A stretch of DNA of 7,914 nucleotides, from positions 1 to 7,914 of the forward strand of contig JAJYTX010000101.1 in assembly GCA_021792815.1 (NCBI GenBank), read 5' to 3'. A program made the translations under genes and the position numbers. This stretch comes from Pseudomonadota bacterium. Lineage in GTDB: Bacteria > Pseudomonadota > Gammaproteobacteria > Steroidobacterales > Steroidobacteraceae. Shown in pieces: positions 1 to 5,952 of the stretch. Position 1 is the first letter of the stretch. Each line of letters opens with the position of its first letter. The notes under the pieces were generated by a model. That model made no database searches. It saw only the letters and a program-made list of their open reading frames with translations, and was not told the DNA's origin.

Positions 1-16
1 TCCGGCGGACCGCACT

Positions 17-21
17 GGAGG
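17..21 (+). promoter_or_regulatory. Strong Shine-Dalgarno of the small membrane protein
   Basis: GGAGG sits 5 nt before the ATG at 27. It fixes that start against the open in-frame sequence upstream. It lies in what may be the 3' end of a preceding gene, because no stop in this frame is visible between base 1 and 27. Confidence 0.7.
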
Positions 22-26
22 CCGTT

Positions 27-227
27 ATGTCGATCGATCGCGTTGTGTTCGCTTTTGCCGGGACCATGGTGCTCGTCGGAACCCTGCTCGGCTGGCTGGT
101 CAATGCCTGGTGGCTGCTGCTGCCGCTGTTCGTGGGCGCGAACATGCTGCAGGCGGCATTCACCGGCGCCTGTCCGCTGGCGATGCTGCTGAAGCGCCTC
201 GGGGTCAAGCCGGGCGCCGCGTTCTGA
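27..227 (+). CDS. Small two-helix membrane protein, DUF2892/YgaP transmembrane-domain type
   Basis: A 66-residue protein that is mostly hydrophobic. It has two likely membrane helices, about residues 6-24 and 27-46, joined by a very short turn (Leu-Val-Asn-Ala). They are followed by a Thr-Gly-Ala-Cys-Pro-Leu motif (Cys49-Pro50) and a short basic tail. That layout, with the Cys-Pro after helix 2, matches the YgaP-like transmembrane domain family (formerly DUF2892), whose usual signature is close to Gly-Phe-Cys-Pro. In YgaP this domain follows a rhodanese domain; here it stands alone, which is common. Its function is not established; family context often involves sulfur transfer, rhodanese or sulfide-oxidation genes. 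The ATG is supported by a GGAGG at 17-21 with 5-nt spacing, although the frame is open upstream to the window edge. It ends 26 nt before the adaptor gene, so it is probably the same transcript. Family assignment is fairly sure; role unknown. Confidence 0.8.
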   Translation: MSIDRVVFAFAGTMVLVGTLLGWLVNAWWLLLPLFVGANMLQAAFTGACPLAMLLKRLGVKPGAAF

Positions 228-253
228 ACCGCTCCGCGCAAGGCAGGGGACAC

Positions 254-1327
254 ATGGTCGGATCACGGTTGTGGCTGGCCGCCGCGTTGACGGCCGCGAC
301 GCTCGCCGGATGCGGCACGCATCATGTGCCGCCACATCCCCGGGCTGGGGCTCCGTTGGCATCGGTGCGGGTCGAGCCTGAGCAGACTGCCGCGCAGCGG
401 CTGTTCGACGGCGTCGTTCAGGCCGTCAACCGGGCCACGATGGCGGCTCAGACTTCCGGGCGGGTGGCGGCTGTCTATCACGACGTGGACGACGTCGTGC
501 CGGCCGGCGCGTTGCTCATGAAGTTGCGCTCGACGATACAGCGAGCGGATCTGCATCAGGCGCAGGCCGCCCTGCATGCTGCCGCGGCCCGGGCTACGGA
601 AGCGCAGACGCGTTACCGGCGTATCCTCGCCCTGTACGACCAGCAGGTCGTGCCGAAGGCGGACCTCGACCGGGTGACGGCTGAACGGGACGCTGCGCTC
701 GCCCAGTTGAATGCGGCCCGCGCAGCCGTCACCAGCGCCACCGAAGGGGTGGCGTACACCGAGATCCGGGCGCCATACGCGGGGGTCGTCGTCGAGCGCA
801 TGGTCCAGGTGGGCGAGGCGGTCGCCCCGGGCACGCCTCTGGTGAAGGTGGCCTCGCTGAGGGACCTGCGGGTGGTGGTGAGCATTCCCCAGTCGCTCGC
901 CGCCGGGGTGCGCAGCACCGGCCGCGCGACCGTGTATGTGGAGGGTCATGCCGTCCGCGCGCGACGCGTCACGGTATTTCCGGTGGCATCTCCGGTGTCC
1001 AACACGTTCAGGGTCCGTCTGGCGCTGCCCGATGGCGTTTCGGGGCTGTATCCCGGCATGGTCGTGCGGGCGGCATTCCCCACCGGACAGCGGACCCAGC
1101 TGTTGGTGCCGTTTGGCGCGGTGATCCGGCGCAGCGAAGTGACGGCGGTGTACCTGGTGCAGCCCAACGGCAACGTGCTGATGCAGCAGGTGCGCCTCGG
1201 TGAGCGCCTGGGCAGCCGCGTCGAAGTGCTTTCGGGTCTCGTCGCGGGGGATCGGGTGGCGCTCGATCCGCTCGTGGCCATGCAACGGCTCGAGCCTTTC
1301 CCGGGCGTGTCGGGGACGGCGCCATGA
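254..1327 (+). CDS. RND efflux periplasmic adaptor (membrane fusion) lipoprotein
   Basis: A 357-residue HlyD/AcrA-type adaptor linking the RND permease to the outer-membrane channel. Residues 1-20 are a lipoprotein signal with lipobox Leu-Ala-Gly-Cys, so Cys20 would be acylated and the protein held on the inner membrane facing the periplasm. The two lipoyl half-motifs are seen at about 65-91 (Ser-Gly-Arg-Val, then Val-Pro-Ala-Gly) and 168-200 (Ile-Arg-Ala-Pro-Tyr-Ala-Gly, then Gly-Glu-Ala-Val-Ala-Pro-Gly). They flank an Ala-rich alpha-helical hairpin at about 97-165. A beta-barrel (about 205-275, ending Leu-Tyr-Pro-Gly-Met) and a membrane-proximal domain (about 280-345) follow. The start is the ATG preceding the lipoprotein signal, with purine-rich AAGGCAGGGGA just upstream; the same frame is open back to 110 but lacks a signal there. 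The stop TGA overlaps an ATG (ATGA at 1324-1327) opening a small bridging frame to the permease. The substrate cannot be read from this protein. Confidence 0.93.
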   Translation: MVGSRLWLAAALTAATLAGCGTHHVPPHPRAGAPLASVRVEPEQTAAQRLFDGVVQAVNRATMAAQTSGRVAAVYHDVDDVVPAGALLMKLRSTIQRADLHQAQAALHAAAARATEAQTRYRRILALYDQQVVPKADLDRVTAERDAALAQLNAARAAVTSATEGVAYTEIRAPYAGVVVERMVQVGEAVAPGTPLVKVASLRDLRVVVSIPQSLAAGVRSTGRATVYVEGHAVRARRVTVFPVASPVSNTFRVRLALPDGVSGLYPGMVVRAAFPTGQRTQLLVPFGAVIRRSEVTAVYLVQPNGNVLMQQVRLGERLGSRVEVLSGLVAGDRVALDPLVAMQRLEPFPGVSGTAP

Positions 1328-1368
1328 CCGTTGGGGCGTCGGGCGCCCAGGTCAGGGGCTGCGCATGA
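1324..1368 (+). other. 14-codon bridging frame between adaptor and permease
   Basis: An ATG at 1324 overlaps the adaptor stop as ATGA. Its frame (beginning Met-Thr-Val-Gly) reads 14 codons and stops with a TGA at 1366-1368, which overlaps the permease ATG at 1365 as another ATGA. It therefore joins the two genes exactly, with overlaps at both ends. No protein function is implied. If translated, it would carry terminating ribosomes from the adaptor to the permease start. Chance is a serious alternative, because GC-rich spacers rarely contain stops. Confidence 0.3.
1354..1358 (+). promoter_or_regulatory. Ribosome binding site of the RND permease
   Basis: AGGGG ends 6 nt before the ATG at 1365. 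It selects this start within a frame that is open upstream to 1200, inside the adaptor gene, where the encoded residues look nothing like an RND N-terminus. Confidence 0.6.
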
Positions 1369-4300
1369 GTGGGCAGCTCGGCTTCAGCGGGCGCCTGGCC
1401 AGCCGCTTCCTGCACAACCAGATCACCCCGCTGCTCGCCATCCTCGCGGTGGCCATGGGGCTGTTTGCCCTCGCCATCACCCCGCGCGAGGAAGACCCGG
1501 ACATCAACGTCACCTTCGCCAACGTTTTCATCCCCTTTCCAGGCGCGTCTTCGCGCCAGGTCGAGCGCCAGGTCACCACACCCCTGGAGCAGGTGCTGAG
1601 CGAGATCCGCGGCATCAAGCACATCTATTCCGTCTCGCGGCCGGGGCTCGCCGTCCTGACGGTGCAGTACGAGGTCGGTCAGCCGCGCACCACCGCCATC
1701 GTGCGGCTGTACAACGCCATCTATTCGCATCGCGACCTGTGGCCTCCGGGCTCCGGGATCCTCAGGCCGTTGGTACGCCCCATGGGCATCGACGACGTGC
1801 CTATCATGACGCTGACGCTCTGGACGAGAGATGCCAGCCGCGGCTCGTACCAGCTCGGCAAGGTGGCGCATGCCATCGAGACCCAGCTGATGCGCGTGCC
1901 CGGAACGCGCAAGGTCTCGGTCCTCGGGGCGCCGCAAAGCCTGGTGCGCGTGCGACTCGATCCGGGCAAGCTCGCGGTCTACGGACTGGACGCGGGCGAC
2001 ATCGCGCGCTCGCTCCAGGCGGCCAATCTGACTCTGCAGGCCGGCTCGCTCATCGGGGCCAACCGGCTGGTGCCGGTGCAGGCCGGACAGTTCCTGGCCG
2101 ACCGCGGCATGGTGGCCCACCTCGTGGTCGGCGTGCACCAGGGGCGGCCGGTCTACCTGGCCGACGTCGCCGACGTCAGCATGCAGCCCGATGCGGCGCA
2201 CTCCTACGTCTGGTTCGGCACCGGCCCCGGCGCCGCCACCCGCGGCCTGCCCGAAGTCAGCTACGCGCCCGCCGTCACCATCGAGATCGCCAAGAAGACC
2301 GGCACCAACGCCAGCACCATCGCCGACGGAGTGATCCGGCGCCTGCACGAGCTGAGCGGCGCATACATTCCCGCGGGAGTGCATGTCACGGTGACGCGCG
2401 ACTACGGGCACACCGCCGATCAGAAGGCGCTGAAACTCATCGAGAAGCTGATCGAGGCCACCCTCTCGGTCGTGCTGCTCGTCATGCTCACCATGGGGCG
2501 GCGCGAGGCGGTGGTGGTCGGCGCCGCGGTCAGCGTCACCCTGGCGGCGACGCTGTTCGCCTCGTGGGCATGGGGCTTCACCATCAACCGGGTGTCGCTG
2601 TTCGCGCTGATCTTCTCGATCGGCATCCTGGTGGACGATGCGATCGTGGTGGTCGAGAACATCCACCGGCACATGCGCCTCGGTGGCGGCACGCTGAGCG
2701 ACATCATCCCCGTGGCGGTCGACGAGGTCGGGGGACCGACCATTCTCGCGACCTTCACGGTGATCGCGGCGCTGCTGCCGATGGCCTTCGTCGGCGGCCT
2801 GATGGGACCGTACATGAGTCCCATCCCGATCAACGCCAGTTCCGGAATGCTGATCTCGCTCGGCGTGGCGCTGATGTTCACGCCCTGGCTGTGTCGCAAG
2901 CTCCTCGGTCGCAGCCACATTCCGGCCACCGAGCACGCGGCCGAGCCGCCGCTGCTGCGGCTGTTCCAGCGCCTGGTGGGGCCGTTTCTCGCCGGCGCGG
3001 ACGGCGGCAAGCGGCGCCATCGGCTCTACTGGGCGCTCGGCGCGGCGATCCTGGTCGCGGGCGGACTGGTGGTCGCCAAGCTGGTGGTGCTCAAGATGCT
3101 GCCGTTCGACAACGTGTCGGAATTCGAGGTGGTGGTCGAGATGCCGGTCGGCACCACCGTGGAGAGCACCGCGCGCGTGCTCGATGCGCTGGCGCAGGTG
3201 ATCGCGCGGGTGCCGGAAGTGACCGACTACCAGGTCTATGCGGGCACGCATGCGCCGGTGAACTTCAACGGCCTGGTGCGCCAGTATTATCTGCGCCAGA
3301 GCCCGCGATACGGCGAGATCGCCGTGGAGCTGATCCCGAAGGACGAGCGCCATCGGCAGAGTCACGCGATCGCGCTCGCGGTGCGCCCGGCGCTCGCCGC
3401 GGTGGCGCGCCGCTACGGAGCGTCCCTGCAGGTGGTGGAGGTGCCGCCGGGACCGCCGGTGCTCGCGCCCATCGTCGCGGAGATCTTCGGCCCGAGCTAC
3501 GCCATGCAGCGCCGGCTGGCGCTGCGCATCCGCAAGGTGTTCGATACCACGCCGGGCATTGTCGATACGGATGACACTGTCGATGCGCCCGCGCGCCGGC
3601 TGGTCGTTGATGTCGATCGACAGAAGGCAGCGCTCCTCGGCGTATCCCAGGCACAGATCACCCGCACGCTCTCGATGGCGCTCTCGGGCTTCGATGCGAC
3701 CTACGTGCACATCGGCCGCGAGCGCCAGTTGATCCCGGTGAGGCTCGAGCTGTCGCCGGCCGACCAGGCGAGGATCACCCGGGTGCTCTCGCTCCGGGTG
3801 CGTGCGACCGATGGCACGCTCGTGCCGCTCTCGGAGCTGGTGCGAGTCCGCAAGAGCACCTGGGATGGCGCGATCTACCACAAGGACCTCCTGCCGGTGA
3901 CTTATGTCATGGGAGACATGGCCGGACGGCTCGACAGCCCGCTGTACGGCATGTTCGACATCTCCGCCCGGCTGCGCCGGCTCACCGTGGCGGGGCGGCC
4001 GCTCGAGCAGCGCTTCGTGAGCGTGCCGTCCAATCCGAACCGCTTCGCGCTCAAGTGGAGCGGAGAGTGGCAGATCACCTACGAGACCTTTCGCGACATG
4101 GGTATCGCCTACTCGGTGGGGCTGGTGCTGATCTACCTGCTGATCGTGGCGCAGTTCGGCTCCTACATGGTGCCGTTCATCATCATGGCGCCGATCCCGC
4201 TCACCGTGATCGGGGTGATGCCGGGGCATGCGCTGCTCGGGGATCAGTTCACCGCCACCTCCATGATCGGCATGATCGCGCTGGCCGGCATCATCGTGCG

Positions 4301-4601
4301 CAACTCCATCCTGCTGGTCGATTTCATCGACGGGGCGGTGCGCGCCGGCTATCCGCTCGAGGAGGCAGTGGTGCGTGCCGGAGCGATCCGTGCCAAGCCC
4401 ATTGCCCTCACGGCCGTGGCCGCCATGCTCGGAGCCCTGTTCATCCTGCCCGATCCGATCTTCAACGGACTGGCGATCTCGCTCCTGTTCGGCATCTTCG
4501 TCTCGACGCTGCTGACGCTGATCGTGATCCCGGTTCTCTACTATGCGTACCTGAAGCGAAAAGAGCGGCGTGCGCTGAGCGCCGCAGGCGCCGGCTCATG
4601 A
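1365..4601 (+). CDS. RND-family efflux permease, AcrB/HAE-like inner-membrane subunit
   Basis: A 1078-residue proton-driven RND transporter of near-typical family length, forming the pump core in the inner membrane. TM1 is at about 20-39 and is followed by the first periplasmic porter section, starting Arg-Glu-Glu-Asp-Pro-Asp (41-46). TM2-TM6 lie within about 360-510. TM4 carries Gly420-x3-Asp424-Asp425-x5-Glu431, matching the HAE-class GxxxDxxxxxxE pattern with the paired proton-relay aspartates. TM7 is at about 555-577, then a second porter section, then TM8-TM12 within about 910-1065. At the site of the AcrB TM10 relay lysine (Lys940) this protein has Arg979, in Ile-Val-Arg-Asn-Ser-Ile-Leu-Leu-Val-Asp-Phe. 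It has a Met-free Leu-Pro-Phe-Asp stretch after TM7 and a Pro-rich Val-Pro-Pro-Gly-Pro-Pro segment in the second porter half. The substrate is unknown; the neighbouring SQR suggests a sulfur-linked compound. The stop overlaps an ATG (ATGA, 4598-4601). Confidence 0.94.
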   Translation: MSGQLGFSGRLASRFLHNQITPLLAILAVAMGLFALAITPREEDPDINVTFANVFIPFPGASSRQVERQVTTPLEQVLSEIRGIKHIYSVSRPGLAVLTVQYEVGQPRTTAIVRLYNAIYSHRDLWPPGSGILRPLVRPMGIDDVPIMTLTLWTRDASRGSYQLGKVAHAIETQLMRVPGTRKVSVLGAPQSLVRVRLDPGKLAVYGLDAGDIARSLQAANLTLQAGSLIGANRLVPVQAGQFLADRGMVAHLVVGVHQGRPVYLADVADVSMQPDAAHSYVWFGTGPGAATRGLPEVSYAPAVTIEIAKKTGTNASTIADGVIRRLHELSGAYIPAGVHVTVTRDYGHTADQKALKLIEKLIEATLSVVLLVMLTMGRREAVVVGAAVSVTLAATLFASWAWGFTINRVSLFALIFSIGILVDDAIVVVENIHRHMRLGGGTLSDIIPVAVDEVGGPTILATFTVIAALLPMAFVGGLMGPYMSPIPINASSGMLISLGVALMFTPWLCRKLLGRSHIPATEHAAEPPLLRLFQRLVGPFLAGADGGKRRHRLYWALGAAILVAGGLVVAKLVVLKMLPFDNVSEFEVVVEMPVGTTVESTARVLDALAQVIARVPEVTDYQVYAGTHAPVNFNGLVRQYYLRQSPRYGEIAVELIPKDERHRQSHAIALAVRPALAAVARRYGASLQVVEVPPGPPVLAPIVAEIFGPSYAMQRRLALRIRKVFDTTPGIVDTDDTVDAPARRLVVDVDRQKAALLGVSQAQITRTLSMALSGFDATYVHIGRERQLIPVRLELSPADQARITRVLSLRVRATDGTLVPLSELVRVRKSTWDGAIYHKDLLPVTYVMGDMAGRLDSPLYGMFDISARLRRLTVAGRPLEQRFVSVPSNPNRFALKWSGEWQITYETFRDMGIAYSVGLVLIYLLIVAQFGSYMVPFIIMAPIPLTVIGVMPGHALLGDQFTATSMIGMIALAGIIVRNSILLVDFIDGAVRAGYPLEEAVVRAGAIRAKPIALTAVAAMLGALFILPDPIFNGLAISLLFGIFVSTLLTLIVIPVLYYAYLKRKERRALSAAGAGS

Positions 4602-4640
4602 GTGACGGGCGCGCCATCCGGATCGTGAACGACGTCACTC
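4600..4640 (+). repeat. 8-bp inverted repeat enclosing a 25-nt loop, downstream of the permease stop
   Basis: GAGTGACG at 4600-4607 is perfectly complementary to CGTCACTC at 4633-4640. The left arm begins inside the permease stop codon. The loop itself contains the palindromes GGCGCGCC (4608-4615) and ATCCGGAT (4616-4623). No T-run follows, so it does not look like an intrinsic terminator. A local mRNA structure affecting stability or SQR translation is the likelier role. Confidence 0.45.
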
Positions 4641-4645
4641 GCTTG

Positions 4646-4660
4646 CGAGAGTTTCTCTCG
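4646..4660 (+). repeat. 6-bp stem, 3-nt loop hairpin just upstream of the SQR start
   Basis: CGAGAG-TTT-CTCTCG forms a perfect short hairpin whose 3' end is 11 nt before the SQR ATG and directly abuts the GGGGG ribosome binding tract. Its left arm can instead pair with CTCG at 4638-4641, which is part of the preceding 8-bp repeat. The two structures are therefore mutually competing, as in a small RNA switch. The regulatory role is inferred only. Confidence 0.4.
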
Positions 4661-4661
4661 T

Positions 4662-4666
4662 GGGGG
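4662..4666 (+). promoter_or_regulatory. Ribosome binding tract of SQR
   Basis: A GGGGG run lies 5 nt before the ATG at 4672. An in-frame GTG at 4660 is possible, with GAGAG at 4647-4651 before it, and would add four residues. The ATG is preferred because it places the FAD-binding beta strand immediately after the initiator, as is usual in SQRs. Confidence 0.5.
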
Positions 4667-4671
4667 TTCTC

Positions 4672-5952
4672 ATGGCACACGTAGCCATCATCGGCGCGGG
4701 TCTGGGCGGCGTTCCCTGCGCCTACGAGATGCGCAAGCGTCTCGGCAAGGCCCACCGCGTCACGCTCATCGGAGCGTCGCCTTACTTCGAGTTCACGCCC
4801 TCCAATCCGTGGGTGGCGGTCGGGTGGCGGGATCAGGCGCAGACCCGGGTCGCGCTGCGCGAACCGCTGGCCGCCAAAGGAATCGACTGGATCGACACTG
4901 CGGTGGTCTCGATCGACGCCGAGGGCCGGACTTTGACGCTCGCCGATCAGCGCACCGTCGCCTATGACTACCTGGTGATCGCCACCGGACCGAAGCTCGC
5001 CTTCGAGGAGGTGCCGGGCCTCGGACCCGACGGACATACCCAGTCGATCTGCACCCAGGAACATGCGATACGGGCCTGGGAGAAATACCAGCAGTTCCTG
5101 CAGCAGCCCGGACCGGTGGTGATCGGCGCCGCCGCGGGCGCGAGCTGCTTCGGACCGGCGTACGAGCTGGCGATGATCCTCGATGCGGATCTGCGCCGGC
5201 GCAAGCTGCGCGACCGGGTGCCGATCAGCTTCGTCACCAGCGAGCCGTATATCGGACATCTCGGCCTCGGCGGGGTGGGAGACAGCAAGGGGCTGCTGGA
5301 ATCGGAGCTGCGCCAGCGCCACATCAAATGGATCGCCAATGCCAGGGTGAGCGCGGTCGGCGCAGACTCGATGACGGTCCTCGAGTACGATGAGGACGGC
5401 AAGCCGAAGAAGGAGCATCAGATCGGATTCCGCTTCGCCATGGTGCTGCCGGCGTTCAAGGGCGTGGATGCCGTGGCCGCGGTCCCGGGGCTGTGCAACC
5501 CCCGCGGCTTCGTGCTGATCGACGAGCAGCAGCGCTCGAAGCAATATCCCAACATCTTCTCGGCGGGTGTGTGTGTGGCCATCCCACCCGTGGAGGCAAC
5601 CCCGGTGCCGACCGGCGCGCCGAAGACCGGGTACATGATCGAGTCGATGGTCACGGCGATCTGCGAGAACGTCGCGGCGGAGCTCGCCGGTCTGCCGGCG
5701 AGCGCGCGGGCGAGCTGGAATGCCGTGTGCCTCGCCGACTTCGGCGATACTGGCGCGGCCTTCGTGGCCCTGCCGCAGATCCCGCCGCGCAATGTCACCT
5801 GGGCGAGGATGGGCAAGTGGGTGCATCTCGGAAAAGTGGCATTCGAGAAATACTTCCTGCGCAAGGTGCGTACCGGATCGATCACGCCGCTGTACGAGAC
5901 CTACGTCCTGAAGTTGCTCGGCATCACTTCCCTGAAAGGCACCGGACCATGA
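4672..5952 (+). CDS. sqr: Sulfide:quinone oxidoreductase (flavoprotein disulfide reductase family)
   Basis: A 426-residue flavoprotein that oxidises sulfide to zero-valent sulfur or polysulfide and passes the electrons to membrane quinone. The N-terminal FAD-binding Rossmann motif is Gly8-x-Gly10-x-x-Gly13. The segment Phe-Thr-Pro-Ser-Asn-Pro-Trp-Val-Ala-Val-Gly-Trp (41-52) is an SQR hallmark. Ala-Thr-Gly-Pro-Lys-Leu (104-109) is the second dinucleotide motif. Tyr-Pro-Asn-Ile-Phe-Ser-Ala-Gly-Val (292-300) is the flavin-site motif. All three catalytic or bridging cysteines are present: Cys127, Cys159 (Gly-Ala-Ser-Cys-Phe-Gly) and Cys353 (Trp-Asn-Ala-Val-Cys). They correspond to Cys128, Cys160 and Cys356 of the A. 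ferrooxidans enzyme as I recall it. The C-terminal Lys-Val-Ala-Phe-Glu-Lys-Tyr-Phe-Leu-Arg-Lys and Tyr-Val-Leu-Lys-Leu-Leu-Gly helices would bind the membrane surface. There is no signal peptide, as is normal. The gene lies between the permease and channel genes of the pump and overlaps the channel gene by ATGA. Confidence 0.95.
   Translation: MAHVAIIGAGLGGVPCAYEMRKRLGKAHRVTLIGASPYFEFTPSNPWVAVGWRDQAQTRVALREPLAAKGIDWIDTAVVSIDAEGRTLTLADQRTVAYDYLVIATGPKLAFEEVPGLGPDGHTQSICTQEHAIRAWEKYQQFLQQPGPVVIGAAAGASCFGPAYELAMILDADLRRRKLRDRVPISFVTSEPYIGHLGLGGVGDSKGLLESELRQRHIKWIANARVSAVGADSMTVLEYDEDGKPKKEHQIGFRFAMVLPAFKGVDAVAAVPGLCNPRGFVLIDEQQRSKQYPNIFSAGVCVAIPPVEATPVPTGAPKTGYMIESMVTAICENVAAELAGLPASARASWNAVCLADFGDTGAAFVALPQIPPRNVTWARMGKWVHLGKVAFEKYFLRKVRTGSITPLYETYVLKLLGITSLKGTGP

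Larger units (their letters stand above)
4598..4684 (+). other. 28-codon bridging frame from permease stop into the SQR start
   Basis: An ATG at 4598 overlaps the permease stop as ATGA. Its frame, beginning Met-Ser-Asp-Gly-Arg, runs 28 codons to a TAG at 4682-4684, that is, past the SQR ATG at 4672 in a different frame. It passes through both inverted repeats in this gap, so a ribosome translating it would open those hairpins and terminate beside the SQR start. The predicted peptide resembles no family I recognise. It could be a coupling leader, a real micro-protein, or chance. Confidence 0.3.

Noticed and set aside
1..26. 3' end of a preceding gene
   Set aside because: Only 26 bases are visible and no stop codon settles the frame, so neither the presence nor the identity of an upstream gene can be supported.
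110..253. Upstream extension of the adaptor to the ATG at 110
   Set aside because: It would overlap the small membrane protein for over 100 nt with low-complexity Ala/Arg residues and would bury the lipoprotein signal that starts at 254.
1341..1348. GGGCGCCC palindrome between adaptor and permease
   Set aside because: It is too short and has no loop, so it cannot fold by itself, and it is expected by chance at this GC content.
1331..3574. Long plus-strand frame overlapping the permease in another frame
   Set aside because: Its product is almost entirely Arg, Ala, Gly, His and Pro, typical of the off-frame reading of GC-rich DNA, and it has no family features.
1008..4229. Very long minus-strand open frame (about 1073 codons)
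   Set aside because: It lies opposite the permease and is rich in His, Arg, Asp and Gln with no recognisable domain, as expected for the antisense of a GC-rich gene. The plus-strand permease accounts for the region fully.
4660..4671. GTG at 4660 as the SQR start
   Set aside because: It is possible but adds four residues before the usual SQR N-terminus, and the GTG lies in a hairpin stem. The ATG at 4672 has a G-rich tract at suitable spacing.
4462..5826. Long minus-strand open frame opposite the SQR gene
   Set aside because: The composition is that of an antisense shadow, and the SQR on the plus strand has all its motifs and cysteines.
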